A DNA stretch of 64,000 nt from Nymphaea colorata. Lineage: Eukaryota > Streptophyta > Magnoliopsida > Nymphaeales > Nymphaeaceae. The notes under the pieces are model-generated. The model was not told where the DNA came from. It did no database searches and saw nothing but the letters and a program-made list of their open reading frames with translations. Shown here in pieces: positions 48,843 through 61,692 of the stretch. Both the position numbers and the translations under genes were made by a program. The DNA lies in contig NC_045140.1 in the NCBI RefSeq assembly GCF_008831285.2, positions 14,805,796 to 14,869,795 of the forward strand. The letters are read 5' to 3'. How positions within the stretch are numbered: the first letter of the stretch is position 1; each line of letters starts with the position of its first letter.

Positions 48843-50529
48843 CTAGTTGACCAAGGCACAGTCACGTCTGATCTCTCCCTCGTTCCCCGTCTTCACCCCG
48901 ACCCTTCCCAGCTTCGTCATGGCGTTCGCGAAAGCCACATTGAACGCCTCGTTGTTCCTCGCAAACAGCTCCACGATCTTCCTGGATCTCGGGTCCGTGT
49001 AGAGAACCTGATCCGAAGTGAACATGCCCTTCCCCTGCAGTAGGTTCTTGAAGTACTGGTTGTCAAACGCGAAGGGCGTCACCGAGTCCATTCCCACCGC
49101 TATGTTTGGGTCCACGTTCCTCGGGCACTGTACCTGCAATTGCTTCACGTACGTCGCGTTCATGCTTGGATCCACCGGAAACCTCCTGCTGTAGTCAAAC
49201 AACCGGTTTGTGAACCGGTTGCAGTGGGAGAACCCGATCGTATGTCCACCTGTTCCAACCGGGTCACTGATCAGCGAGTCGAGTTAAAAGGGAGTCAGAG
49301 ACAAGTTGGGTGACTCATAGTACTTGGACCATTCCTAAGCCAATTTGGTGGGTCAGCCAACTGTGATTAAAATTAAAAAAAGGTTACATTCTCTACCAAG
49401 AACAGTAAAGCAACGTGAAGATGGGTTGCTCGACCTATAATTGCACAATGATTTGATAAGGGTACCGCCTCCTTTTGTTCACTTACTCACTTCATCTTCT
49501 CTTCTCTATCGGATTGATTCTTAGTGGTGCTTGAAGAGAGCCACTTTCACGTTATTCCATTGCCACAAAGGCTAAGCATATTTGGTTCGATAACTCACAC
49601 TACACCAATTTAGCAGTAACCAGAAATATGAATGTTACGTGGAAATGTGTTACCGACTTCAGGACCTCACTAACTTAAAAAAAGTTTTAGTCGGAAAACG
49701 TCTGGCTGCCTTGTGTCTTGGAGTTCATCTACTTACCGGACAAGGCGACCATGTCCTCAAGAGTGAGACCGTGAGAGGCAAACATGGAGACAAGCTGGTC
49801 CAGTTTGAACTCGGGCAGCGGGAGATGGCCATGGACGTCGCTTTCTCTCGAAACTCTGCCGTCTCTTCTCCCCAGCTCAACTTCGAAAAATGGTCCTCCG
49901 GTCTGTAGCAATGTCGACAACGGCGAGTGAATTCCAGAGACGGTTCGTATCAGAAACCACCATCCATCGAATTTCAGCAGAAAAGAAAAACAGAGAACCG
50001 AAGAAGAAGATAAATTAATTAATTAATGGGGTTTGGTTTTCGATATACCATGGCAACGACGTCTCTGGCGGCGATGGCAAGAACATCAGCACAGGAAACC
50101 TTGAACCTGCATTGAGGGATGGCATCAATGGCTGCCTTGGCTTTGATTACCGTGTCAAAGGCATCCCCTGGCAGCGTTATGTCATCCGGGCTGTCTTTCT
50201 CCGCCTTGTTGTTTGGCGTAGAGACCAAGATCACCGACGCATCACATCCCTGCATGTACACATATACGAAGCGCTCTTTTAGAGAAAGAGAGAGAATAAT
50301 GAAAAGAGAGAGAGCTGCAGATCGATACTTGAACAAAGCAGTCGTGGAAGAAGAGGCGGAGGGTGCCGGAGGCGGTGGTGAATGTCTGCCGGAGCTTGCG
50401 GCCCACGGCATCCCGAACGATGGCTTCGACGTTGGGGCACGTTTGCGCGTAGAAGTTCCGGCGAAGTTGAGCAGAGGCAAAGCAGAGGAGGGAGAAGATG
50501 AGACACAACTTAAGCAGGGACTGCGCCAT
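48843..50529 (-). CDS. Secreted class III (plant heme) peroxidase
   Basis: Exons 50329-50529, 50049-50249, 49737-49902 and 48843-49249 sum to 975 nt (324 residues plus stop). Four exons with these lengths are the ancestral class III layout. Residues 1-20 are a signal peptide ending ASA, so the enzyme enters the secretory pathway to the wall or vacuole and oxidises phenolics with hydrogen peroxide. The distal site [10 protein letters not shown] carries Arg58, Phe61 and His62. The proximal heme ligand is His192 in [16 protein letters not shown] and the GCDAS calcium-site region are present. All eight cysteines for four disulfides are there (TCPN, HDC, GCD, QC, SCAD, SHC, QCP, RRDC). The end [18 protein letters not shown] resembles the Arabidopsis PRX51/PRX73 group. 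No defect was seen. Confidence 0.96.
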
Positions 50530-50531
50530 CT

Positions 50532-50545
50532 CTTCTTCTTCTTCT

Positions 50546-50577
<32 letters not shown>

Positions 50578-50579
50578 AC
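50532..50579 (-). repeat. (GAA)n repeat in the peroxidase leader
   Basis: About 45 bp of CTT on the plus strand is GAA on the transcript and ends a few bases before the ATG. It lies between the TATA-like site and the start codon, so it is probably transcribed as part of the 5' UTR. Confidence 0.9.
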
Positions 50580-50616
50580 CGGAGTGAGGTGGCTCTAACC
50601 TGTGCTCCCGTGATGT

Positions 50617-50623
50617 CTATATA
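50617..50623 (-). promoter_or_regulatory. TATA box of the peroxidase gene
   Basis: TATATAG on the minus strand lies about 90 bp before the ATG, leaving a leader of roughly 60 nt that consists mostly of the GAA repeat. Confidence 0.6.
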
Positions 50624-50639
50624 ATAGAGAATTTTCAAC

Positions 50640-52152
50640 GTTACCGCCATCTTTTTCTCTCGATGTTTGACAGACGGTCTAAGTTCCCTAAAAAGGCATT
50701 GCAGTGCCTGGTTTTAATGGCCGATTTGCTACAAACTGATGTTGCAAAATCAGTACGAATTGGTTTTAATGGCCGATTTGAATCGAATCGTTGTCAAACC
50801 AACGCACATGAGATCGTGTGCGGAAAGCCAATAATCTTTTACAAATATTTGAGATCACAAGTTATTTCTGAAAAAGTAACTGTGCATGACTTTTTGTTCC
50901 ACTGATCCCATGGATGACCTGGATTAGTTGAAACAGTGCACATATAATACGTGTTAAGTGTCACAATTTTAAAAAAGATGTGGCGGCTTGGCTTGTAAGT
51001 CTTGCCGGATATCAGATTCTGAACAAAATGGTCTTTGTCTTATTTTTATTAAAGAATGAGATACTTTTTGCCATCCGATTATATTATACAGTTTTAACTT
51101 CGTTTCATGAGTCTTGAGCAAACACATTTAAGAGCTTAAAGGTTCCGTGCGATTTTTTTTTTTCTTGGGTTCAATACCACGCGCTGAGTTAAAATTTGAT
51201 AAAACAAGTAACAGCCCTGTTTCTAGGGATGCCAAGGTTCGAATTCCAATGGTATATGCTCTTAACAATATCCATTTTTTTTTTTGCATATTTACATATG
51301 CAGATTCAAATTCAGAATATAAACCAAAAGAAGTTCTATTTAGATTTGAGTCTGAAGTCTGATTTGATAATGCAAATTCAATTTTTACATTTATATCTGA
51401 ATTGAATCAGACTAATTTTCAATATACAAGAGCTTTAAATATAATATATTTATTTAAAACTCAATCTGATCCGAATGAAAATCCAACCCGATATTTACTT
51501 ATATTTGAATCACATCAGGTGCCATTTCTTAAATCAGAATCCGATCTAATTTTTTAATTGGATGAATATCCCAACAAAATTAGATATATTTACATTTCTT
51601 CCTGTTCCTTTTCTTTCCCCTTCTTCCTTCCCTTCTTTATTGTAAGTGATGGGATTGCAGAATGGGTCAAGGCTTTGCATCAATGACGTATGAGGTTTTA
51701 CCGCTAACTGGTCTGGAGAAGGCCGATGACCTAATCTGTTGAAGTGAATGCTACCCAAATTAAATCTGTATCCAATCAAATTTTTAAATCTCTTGAACGT
51801 TTCCGAATTCTTCCTCTATTACAACAAATTTCTATCGCATTCGTATAAGGAAAGCACACACACACATATATATATATATATATACACACACAAACACAAG
51901 AAGATTATGCAACAAGTCGCTGCTTAACTTGAAATGGCTTTTTAATGCTAAAGGTAAATGGTTTCTTACACTTTCTGTTGAAACCCTTGGAAGATTTAAC
52001 AAATTTAGCTGGTGTTCAGGAGTGGCGGTGTGCATACTTAAATTCTGTCTTTACCTCGTTATCTTTTTCCAAAATGGAGCGGATGGTGGTTCCATAGATG
52101 AATAAAGAAGAATAATCAGGAAAGAAAGGGAATAATCGTAGAGCTAAAGCAT

Positions 52153-52191
<39 letters not shown>

Positions 52192-54079
52192 TCAAATCCT
52201 CCGGCCATCTATATCTCAGATGATTTCTTTGTTCAAACATGGACGAAGAAATCCAGCAATCTTACAAGTGAATGGACGAATATATATATAATATTCAAAA
52301 TGATCAAATGCCTCGTGTTGTTGGATGATTAAAAGTAAAAATCTATTTGTTGAAAGCACTGTAAAGTGTTTCTAAAAACTTCATGAATTGTTGATGCACT
52401 AAAAACCATCGCTAATACTCTCTTAGCAGATGTGTTTGAATAAAGATTTTTAATTTTTAACCTTGTAGTAACGTCGGCAGATTTGGACACCCATATATGT
52501 ATATATGCCCATATATGTATATATGCCTATTTAAACGGTAGACTATGTTAGCTTTTGAAAAAAAAAAAAAAAAAAGGAATGAATTGGCATAATAACAAAG
52601 TGAGAACTTTGAGTAGGTAAGGCAGGAATAATTGTGGGGACTCTCTCACATGGGTTTCATAAGGAATCAATCACCTTTTCTTTATACAAAGTTTCATTAT
52701 TTGTTGTGGAGGCTAGCGCTGCTTGAATGTGGCAGGCAGAGAGGGAGGAATATTAAGAGACAAAAGCAAGGAGAAAAAGCATTTCAATTTTCGTCTTTAG
52801 GTGGAACGATGGCATACGCAACTACGTGGAAACTTCTTTTGTCCCCGTTACTTGGGCCATGGAGGTTTGCATCTCGCAAAGAAGTGACTTGACTTGGTGG
52901 GAGTTGCAAAGGAAATGGTTGGTGTCACTGAGCCAGAAAAAAAATTAGATGGAGGTGAACATTTATAATGAAGGGACACACATATATATATGTACAAAAG
53001 TACATATTAAATTTGCCAATGTAAAAAGAAAAGAATTTTAAAGGGCTGGGCACACGTGTAGCCATGCCACTGGTTGGTGGAAATTGAACCGGACCGGTCT
53101 AATTCATCTGTTTGCCAAAACTCAATGGCTCATCAAAACTGGTCTGACTTAGAACCAACCAAGCTATGCCAAGGTTAGCTATTTAGCTTGTTTCTTTGAC
53201 TAAAACAGGCCTCGGATGGAGCCACGAGACTTGGCTCGTTCGCTTCTCGATAAAGCTGCATGGAGACCGGTATGAAATGTTTGCGTGTTCTGAAGAGCGC
53301 CTCTTTTGTGTCACAGTCCATTCCAGCGTGTTCCATCCTTACTAGAGGAATGAGCGATCTGTTGGATTTGAATCGGTGGGACAGATGGGTTCTGCGTCCA
53401 ATGTTTGCATGAGCTGCACGTAACTCACTCTGCTTCTCCTGAATTGTGTTCAATTCTACAGCCAAATTTAAGAGTACCACAAGTCGACTTCTCACTATTC
53501 TTTTTTTTTTTTTTTAATATTCTAATGTTTATTTAAATCATTTTAATTTTTGAAATAGTAAAAACCATTCACAACCGATTCAGTTGTATCGGCCAAGCGG
53601 CCCATATACCAAATTGGCGGATCAGAACGATTCGATTAAAAACCAATTTTCACAGCACCATTAGCTACATACAAGCCAAGGTGGTTCCTTATCCATTCCG
53701 CCTTGTCAAACTGTTTAATACATAAATAAATGTGTAAATATATAGAGAGGGAGAGAGAGAGAGACACACACATACACACACACACAGAGGAAAAATTGTT
53801 CAAGATTAAAGTTTCACGAAGACCACGAGTCATTTTTCAAGAAACTTTTTGAAGTTCCAAAAAATTTAGTTTGTGGAAAGGCAAATTATTTTCTCACGCA
53901 GGCAAGTGATGTTTGATGATATCTGATCTCTCTGCCCTTCCATGTTATTGGCTCGTTTTGTTCAAACGTCCTTCCTCTGTGCATCATCAGAAGTTGGAAA
54001 ACTTACGTATAACATTTTTAAGGGATGATCTTGATATTGATTTTAATGGATCATGGGTTGGATATAATATAGCAGTAAA
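50640..54079. other. Intergenic region with microsatellites and degraded repeats
   Basis: No supported gene. It contains TA or CA/TA microsatellites at 51858-51895 and 52153-52188 and a poly(A) run at 52558-52576. At 51180-51560 there is an AT-rich block with repeated TCTGATCCGAAT-type words, typical of decayed plant repeats. Confidence 0.6.
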
Positions 54080-54082
54080 GAG

Positions 54083-54430
54083 TTGACTTGGATCATCAGA
54101 GATGGACCTCGCATTAAGTTTTGGTTAGATCTTTGGTTTGGAGACCCACTGATTAATCCGATTGTAGGTGGATTTGTTGAATCTGAGCGGGCTTTATTAG
54201 TCGCTCGTCAAGTCCAAAGTATTATGGATCCTTGGATCTGTAATGCTAGTACCTGTGCAACTTTGCAACTCAATTTGGACCAAGGTAAGATTTATCATCC
54301 TTGGGTGGTGGATAGCGGCCCTATATTTTCAAGAAAGCAAGTCTGGAGCAGGATCCAAATAAGAGGGATAATTGTTGGTTCTCCCATGTTGCTACTGAAG
54401 CTATATACCAGAGGATGGGTTTTGTCATTA
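54083..54430 (+). mobile_element. LINE retrotransposon fragment (end of reverse transcriptase / zf-RVT region)
   Basis: The frame reads TWIIRDGPRIKFWLDLWFGD, then PLINPIVGGF and PIFSRKQVWSRI. This is the W-x-I-x-D-G-x-x-I-x-F-W-x-D-x-W block that follows the reverse transcriptase in plant L1-type LINEs, leading into the zf-RVT zinc region. Upstream polymerase motifs and the endonuclease are absent, so this is an isolated, inactive piece. Similarity fades after about 54340. Confidence 0.75.
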
Positions 54431-55470
54431 GCTCATAGATGCATTCTACGTTGTAGGCACGGACCCAATAGTTCTAGGCTCGCCTGATAAATCCTTGAAT
54501 CCGTCCCCGACAAGCACGCAGGTTGAGATCTCCAACGAGAATACATGCATAGCCGATAAAATGAGAATTTATACCAAAATTTGGGGACAAGAAGTCCCCC
54601 AAACAATAACAGTCGCAAAACATAAGCAAAAGATATACAATACAATGTACAGTAAAACAAAATAAGAGGGGTGGAGAGAGAGTAGGGAGACAGAGCGGCA
54701 CAATCACTTAGTCGCAGACGAAAGACGATGTCGTAGCCGAATGGCAAAATGAACATCCCTCTGCACAGGTCGAAGCTCCGAATCAAAGGAGGTGCACATA
54801 AGGAGGTCTGGACGCACAACAAAGGGGCAAAGGCAGCGCAGGTTCAGTCCATCCCAGGCTGAGTTGGACGTATTGGATCCAGACATAGTGTTTGGATCCA
54901 TTTCTTATTTTTGTTAAATTGAGGTATAAATGCCTCAAGTGGAGCTTTAGGTTTTTTTTTTTAAGTTCATTTTGAGAGAGAAGTTCCAACGTGAGTTTGA
55001 GATTTGGCTCTCTGTCTTTTATTACTTATGACTTTTTATCATCTTGTTTGCAACTTTGTTCAATTGTTGATCGATACTATTTGAGAGTTCATTGATTTGG
55101 GATTTGAAGGAGACGATCCTCCCTATCCCTGCATCAAGGGTTCAAGAAAATCTGCATCATATTTTCTTCAATTGCTCCTTCTCTGTTGATATTGGGTGGT
55201 TTGTGGTCTTAGAATTAAGAGTAACCAGGATTTCTTCATGGGAGTTTTTTAACTGAATCGCAATGGTGCATCAGGAAAAGATTCAGTTGTAAAGCAGTTA
55301 GGTTACGTTGTGCCTCTGCCTCAATATCATTCTATGGCTGTTTCTCAATATGGTGTTTCACGAGAAGCAGATTAAATCAATACATGTGGCCGTGAAAGAA
55401 GTTTAGCAATCTAATTGTGTTGGAGTAATTTTAAAACAAGATTGGTCGAACAGTATGAACAATGTAGAGA
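54431..55470. other. Spacer of probable repeat origin
   Basis: No gene was seen. It sits between LINE and hAT remnants and is probably repeat-derived, but no LTR or primer-binding site was identified. Confidence 0.4.
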
Positions 55471-56150
55471 CAGAGCCAGAATTCTCTCATGGGGGCCGAA
55501 CGATCCAAGAACGAACTGTTATACACACAAATACTCTTCAAAAAATATTTGCAAAAAATAGTGTGGCAAAAGTGAACAAATATAATATACAAGTACCCAC
55601 ATTATAAACATGAAGTGTGACTTGTCCTGCCATACATTTTAATAATTGCTTGTGTTATTAACACAAAGCACGATCTGTCCTAAACAGATAATGTGCTTTA
55701 TTTATATTAAAGTGGCGTAGGTATGAGTATAAGGTGGACATACAAATATCCAATGCAAAATTTAGCACATAAGTACATCCATAAACTCCAAAAAAAAAGT
55801 TACTTACCTAAAACAAGTAGTTAGTATTCTTTTTGTCTAACACAATCAATTTTCACCTTTGTATCTATCATCATTTATTCACCTGCATCATAAAATTGTA
55901 AATAAAAACTACATCATTTATTATTGAAACTAAATAATGACTCAAATAAAGATTAACATAAAAAATACAACAAAATACTTTATCTATTGGAGGGTGCTCT
56001 ATGATTTTTCATGTTGTGAAAGACATCAATAATATCATTCGAATTAAACATTTAAGAATTTTTTTTCTCAATATACAAAAGTAGACGATCTGTAAAGAAT
56101 TCATCCTCAATTTTGTTATGTAACATTGTTTTAATAAGTTTCATGGCATT
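55471..56150 (-). mobile_element. hAT transposon relic with the end of a DUF4371/ZMYM-type transposase
   Basis: The terminus CAGAGCCAGAATT at 55471 faces into the element. 55471-55995 is an inverted copy of 23316-23824. Beyond it, on the minus strand, coding remains: MKLIKTMLHNKIEDEFFTD and LLLYIEKK, then after a frame change NSNDIIDVFHNMKNHRAP. These match the C-terminal tail of plant hAT transposases annotated as TTF/ZMYM-type zinc-finger, DUF4371 and hAT-dimerisation proteins, just before the stop. The frameshift and the missing catalytic core make it inactive. Confidence 0.7.
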
Positions 56151-57008
56151 ATAGCAGAAAATATCTTTTTTGTGGTTGTAGTGGATACTTTAAAGGTTAA
56201 AATGACATTAAACAACTTGTATACATAAAGATATCTTTCACTTTTTCTACTACGTATCAATGTTTGACATACATATATATTGTATTCAGATTTTGAAAAC
56301 TTGGATAATGACAAACATCATTCTTATCTCTCTTTTTGCTCAATAACTTTTTTTTTTTTGAAATAATCATGAATATTTTTCATCATCTTTTCAATAATTT
56401 AACATAAAGAATCAAAAATTTTAAAAAGACAATAAGATTCAACTTAGCCAAGAATGAATTAGATTTGAGTATAGTCAACTAACTAATCACAACCCATGAC
56501 ATTTGACAAGTCGGCAAATAAAATCATAAAAACAAAACAAGAAGGCACATTTCTTAGTTCTAACCCTTAAGGAAAAGACTGTTTGCTGAAGCCAATATGT
56601 GCATTCAAAGAAAAAAACTCTTGAACCCTCATAAATATGAATGCATTAACAAAGTGGGATTTACATTAGACTTGAAAATATGAAACAGGGATATTCATGT
56701 GTTACATGCTGAAAATATGAAACAGTGATAACCACTGACTGATAATGCAACAATAAATAAGGACTCAAACAACGCAGGCAACAGATCTATTTACACTACT
56801 TTTATAAGAACCAAAGAGTTAGCAAGAAAGAATCAGATCCGCTTTCATCTCTGCATGCAAGAACCAAATTCAGTTGCTAGGCTTCAACCATTATCTTTAA
56901 AAGAGTTTGCATTGAAAAGAATTCCGCATCCTGAGTTGGATCCTGGGCTAGGACTTGATCTATCATTCTATTGATGTATAAAAAACCAAACAGACCAATT
57001 ACGCAATT

Positions 57009-57078
<70 letters not shown>

Positions 57079-60000
57079 GGATCTGCACTAGATTTTTTTG
57101 ATACTTAATCCAACCCTCTCTCGCTGTTTCCTGTCATTTTTCCCAAATTGTAGTTTATCCTGCAGTCCATTAGCAGCGCAACCGCAAGTTCCGCTGCAGC
57201 CCAGCAGCAGCTTCTCGTGGAGGTAAAGGTAAGGGCGTCCATCTGAGCACAAGTAATGAAAAATGCTGTTCTAAAACTTGCACGCAGATCGGATAGCAGG
57301 TCGGGTTTGAGCTCAGAATTCAGGCGATTGAAGTTTCAACAGCTTCACGTTTAGGTGTTACGCACAACACCAATCAGCTAAAGCAATTAACTGAGAAGAA
57401 AAAATAAGAAGTCAAGAGGCAAGACAGAGACCTGATTACCTCAAGTGAAGGGCGAAGCGTCGAAGGATGAAACGTCCTTATCTGATTGGTAGAAGTATTG
57501 GTTGCCGACCTAGTTACATGAGGAACTTGAAAAAGAAGGAGATACTGGTAGAGAAGTATTGGTTGCCTCATCTTAGGCAGAGTGTTTCAGAAAAGAAAGA
57601 GCCCAGAAATTATCTGAACTCCAACTTAACCACCAATGGCTTCTTCCAATTCCATACTCCAGCTTACTTCAAGTTCAAGGCAAGGAGGCGGGGACGTGCT
57701 CACGCCTACCGATTTGCAGTTTGCGGAACACTTCTCTAACCTTTCCCTAAGGTGAGCTAAAATCAGGAAGTAAGTTGAAAAATTAAATAACTTCTTCTTG
57801 ATGTGAAATAATTTGCCGCCTTCATCAGAGTGGGAGAACTTTAACTTTGGATTTCCATGGATTGTCCGAGTGAATAAGAACCATGCTGATCCATGTCTGG
57901 AAGTTGCCTACCATGACCGCTACTTATCTTGCTTTTCAAACTGATAGTTCCAGATTTTAGGGACCAAATAATCATATTTTAACTAATCATAATAAGGAGA
58001 TAAGAATTCTTCTAGAAGGAGTAAATGGGGTTTCGAATGTTTTTGATAACCAGGGGAGACTCGCTGTGCCCCTTGGCAGCAGTTTATATGTATGAAATAA
58101 GAGGGGAGGGCAGCATAATGCGCCCTCCTCTATTATGCCCATAAGACCAAATATTTCTGTTCAATCACCCGTTATATATATATATATATATCAGCTTGCA
58201 CCGTCGCCATTTAACTTGGGATCAAGAAAAGTCGGGGTACGTGTGATCAGCAATAATAACATTTTCCTTTGTTTGCATGAGTAGTAAAAGACTTTCCAAC
58301 TTGAGAAAAGGATGGGGAAAACTAGTAGAAAAGATGTTTTCAACATGACAATTAACTTTAAACTTATAAGAGACCCTTATATGGATCATAACTAACCATA
58401 GAAAGAAATTCAGATTGTTCTCAAAATTATAGGTGCAAAGTCTGACCCCGAATAGAAGTTAATTTCACAGAAAAGTTGGAGACTGATAAGTAGGTTCGTT
58501 CCTTTATTGGAGTGCTTACCATTAACTTTTTCCATTTAAGTAGATGGTATAAGAAAATTATCAAAGTATTCGAAGAATATCCAATTTTGGTTTTTTTTTT
58601 TTCATTCAGTTTTACAAAATTATATATATTTTTTTTCAAAACTGGGCTTTCCTAAAACCCAATTTTGATGGCATCTAGATACTCTAAAAGCCTGAAAAAC
58701 CAAGTTGTATCTCTAAAACATAGTTTTAAAGTGTTATCCAAACGCCTCCTTACAAGGGCGTAGCTGAAGGCTTCTATGTTTTCTTTTCTAATGAGAAGTT
58801 TTCATGGTAAGAATTGGGATGTTGATGTTGCAACGCATATGCCTGCCCAACTTGTCTGCAAAGAAAAAGGTTCTGATTTAAATTTATGGAATTGGGATGT
58901 TGATGATGCACTGCATATGATTTCCCACATTGCCATGATCCCTTGCTAAACTCCGCTTTGGCCGTTCGTTCCCTTCCTCTCTCTTAACAGCTGGTCCGGT
59001 CGCATTAAATTTTGAAGAGACCAGGAATTAATGCGGTGCATGTGATGGTGGAAGAGACGATAAATAAAGATGATATGGTTCCAAAGACCACCCGTAATGC
59101 TGCAATGATATTGTGACGTCCGGCCTTTGGATCCAACGCACTAGTTATTTGCATGACGTAGTTGAATGCTGCCGCTCGATATTTTAGTTAAGCACCTAAG
59201 TACTCCACTTGACCATGGTTAAGCATAGGTCGTGTTGGTTCTTACCGCTTTTCGACCTTCTCAACAACTACCAGTCGTCCACTCCCAGATATTTTTAGAA
59301 CACCAAGTCAAACATTTTACTGGTAGTTTAGCACCTCGAACATTAATAAAGTAAATCATAGAATACTGATTTTAAATTTAACATTTGGAGTAAAAGTATG
59401 AAACTCTTACATAGTATTTCTGTTACCAAAAGTCTTCTTAAAAGATAAAAACAATTTATGAGTGTCTTATGAATCTTCTTAAACATAAAAGCAGATTCAA
59501 GAATATACCTCTGTTCCTACTGTCAAACGGCCCCTTCAAAACTTATCCAACTTGGAGGTCCGAATCTAAAACTTATCTCTGTATTGGACCACGCTGATCC
59601 TCTCCTAGCCTTTATGTGATCCGTTTTCAATGTGATTCGTAGAAACCGGTTGACCATTAATTATGATTGCTTCCTCATTCCTATCAATAAATATGGCGCG
59701 CTTTCAACTGGCAGAGTTGAAAAGAAAACCATTATCAACAAAAAAAAAAAAAAAAGGAAGACTTGGTTGTTTCCTCTTTGCACATGATTGTGAACTAAGT
59801 ACGGTCGTTATTGTTCAAACCATCCAAAAGAAAAAAGAAACGTTTGTTAGACTTGAGAACTTCAAATACAACGTTCACTCATTACCGCTTCTCACTTGGC
59901 CTTTTGGGCCCGAGAACTGGTGGAGCTAAACCAAGATTGGGTTATGCACGTTATAAGTCATATCTGGCCTTACTAGACCGAAGCAAACTCTTACTAGTTG

Positions 60001-60462
60001 TGAACGTTTCATAGAGATGTGCAGAAATGATTAGTGGGTGAGATACGACAGTTCTGGAAACTAATTAAGCCATTTCCAGAAGTGATGAAGATGAATCACG
60101 TCGCTGTACTGAATATAAAAGAAAAAAATCATCAAAATGCATTGATTACCGATGGTCCCATGGTGATTATAATAGCATGTAGCCAAGAAACTTACAGCAA
60201 ATTCGTCCTCCTTTCATCTACCTTGCGTCCTGAAAAAGAAATCAAGTGGTGGTAATCGGGATGAGGTCTGACGGCAGTCGCAGCTCATTAATTGCATGCA
60301 TTTACTTTGGAATGCGTAGCCATCCTTCCGGTCAATCCGATCCAATCAAGCAGGAGTTATTAAGAGCTGAGGATGGACCACCGGCCGGCCGGCCCTGTCT
60401 TTCAATAAGTAAGCCACTCCCGCTTTTGATCTTCTGTTGGAATTGCAGAACTGAGAGGGAGG
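56151..60462. other. Intergenic region, no supported gene
   Basis: About 4.3 kb with a (TA)n run at 57008-57075 and another at 58172-58191. A 90-codon open frame at 57467-57739 is Lys/Arg-rich, starts MKRPYLIGRSIGCRPSY and contains a partial tandem repeat (GAAGTATTGGTTGCC twice), but no family is recognised. 58640-58760 has CAAACG-type edges like small DNA transposons. GGCCGGCCGGCC sits at about 60383-60394, near the CASP-like promoter. Confidence 0.5.
57008..57075. repeat. (TA)n microsatellite
   Basis: About 65 bp of pure TA dinucleotides. Confidence 0.93.
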
Positions 60463-61692
60463 ATGGAGCAGGCAGCGCTGGCCGTGGATGTCGTTAAGGG
60501 GAAGGGACCGGTGCAGGGAGACGTGCCGTCAACGGAGATGGAGGAGACACGGGAAGAAGCATCAGGGATATGTCGCAGATCAGAGATGCTGCTCCGAGTG
60601 CTTCCCATGGCTCTCAGCGTCGCCGCCCTCTTGGTGATGCTGAAGAACCGCCAGAATGCCGATGACTTTGGCTCTGTTGCCTACACTGATGTTGGTGGCT
60701 TCAGGTAAAGGAGAATCTCTCTCTCTCTCTCTCGTCTCTCTCTCTCGCGTCTCTCTCTCTCTCGTCTCTCTCTGAAGCTAAGGGTTTCCGAACATGCAGG
60801 TACCTTGTCTATGCCAATGGTCTGTGTGCGGTCTACTCGCTGGTCTCTGCCCTCTGCGTTGCGGTGCCGCGAAGTTCAAGCAAGTCCCGCAGTCGTTGGG
60901 CCTTCTTTCTTCTTGATCAGGTACTCTTCCATGCATGCTTCAACAGAGAGAAACAAAGATCCCTCTTTCTCTCTCCCTCATCGTTTTCAGTATCTTCTTG
61001 GCTTCATACTTCATGGCCACATTCTTTCTCTTCAAGAACTCGCCTGGAGGCGTTTGATTAGCAAAACAAGATACCCGCTTTCCATTTTGCTCAAGGGCGT
61101 TGAAATCTCCATCCGGTTGTACAAAACCCCCACACGCTCTGCCAAACTTTCTTTTCCTTTTAGAAGGGCCGTTCAAATATTTTTCACAGGGAGAAGATTT
61201 CTCCACCCACCTGTACAACCCAAAGACGGCGAAAAAATTTCCCCCACTTTTTCAACTTACATAAACATTCAACCGTGAGTAATTTTTTAGAAAAGAGAAG
61301 TTGGCCCCGCTGGGATCTAACTATTTTTCCCCGAAATCTTCCACCGGCATCTGTCTGAAGTTGCCATTTTCGTTTTGCTGCGACCAATTTTGATCCGCGT
61401 GGATGTGCAGGTGGTCACCTACCTCATCCTGGCAGCAGGCACCGTCTGCACCGAGGTCATCTATCTGTCCTACAATGGCGACCTGAAGATAACATGGGGA
61501 GAGGCCTGCACCACCTTCGGCACCTTCTGCAGAAAGGCAACCGCCTCCGTGGCCATTACCTTCGCTGCCCTCCTCTGCTACATCCTCCTCTCTCTCCTCT
61601 CCTCTCACCGTCTTTTCAGCACCTTCGCCGCTCCATGCTCTGCTGCCTATGCCGGACGGGTCGAGGCAGCGGCGTCTCCTTTCCCTGGCTAA
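60463..61692 (+). CDS. CASP-like four-helix membrane protein, CASPL2-type
   Basis: Exons 60463-60704, 60800-60920 and 61411-61692 give 645 nt (214 residues plus stop), with GT-AG borders and matching phases. CASP and CASP-like proteins are plasma-membrane proteins of the MARVEL-related superfamily; founding members build the endodermal Casparian-strip scaffold. Four hydrophobic helices are visible: about 43-60 (with Arg45), 82-104, 114-140 (with Asp120 in FFLLDQ) and 164-186. The Arg in helix 1 and Asp in helix 3 are the family's conserved pair. The blocks [31 protein letters not shown] and [12 protein letters not shown] place it in subgroup 2. The acidic cytosolic N-terminus is residues 1-40. 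A role in a specific barrier cannot be read from sequence. No lesion was seen. Confidence 0.93.
60716..60775 (+). repeat. CT-rich microsatellite in CASP-like intron 1
   Basis: Runs of CTCTCT interrupted by CGTCTCTCTC fill most of the 95-bp intron and supply its pyrimidine tract. Confidence 0.85.

Noticed and set aside
50019-50579. 186-codon minus-strand frame starting with a run of lysines across the peroxidase exons
   Set aside because: It is the GAA repeat read in another frame, joined to off-frame peroxidase sequence; the true peroxidase start is at 50529.
51230-51250. AGGTTCGAATTCC, resembling a tRNA T-arm
   Set aside because: No acceptor stem, D-arm or anticodon arm can be built upstream; no tRNA gene was found in the window.
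60705-61410. Long frames across CASP-like introns (for example 60805-61278)
   Set aside because: They run out of the conserved exon frames into intron sequence; the three-exon model restores the full family alignment.
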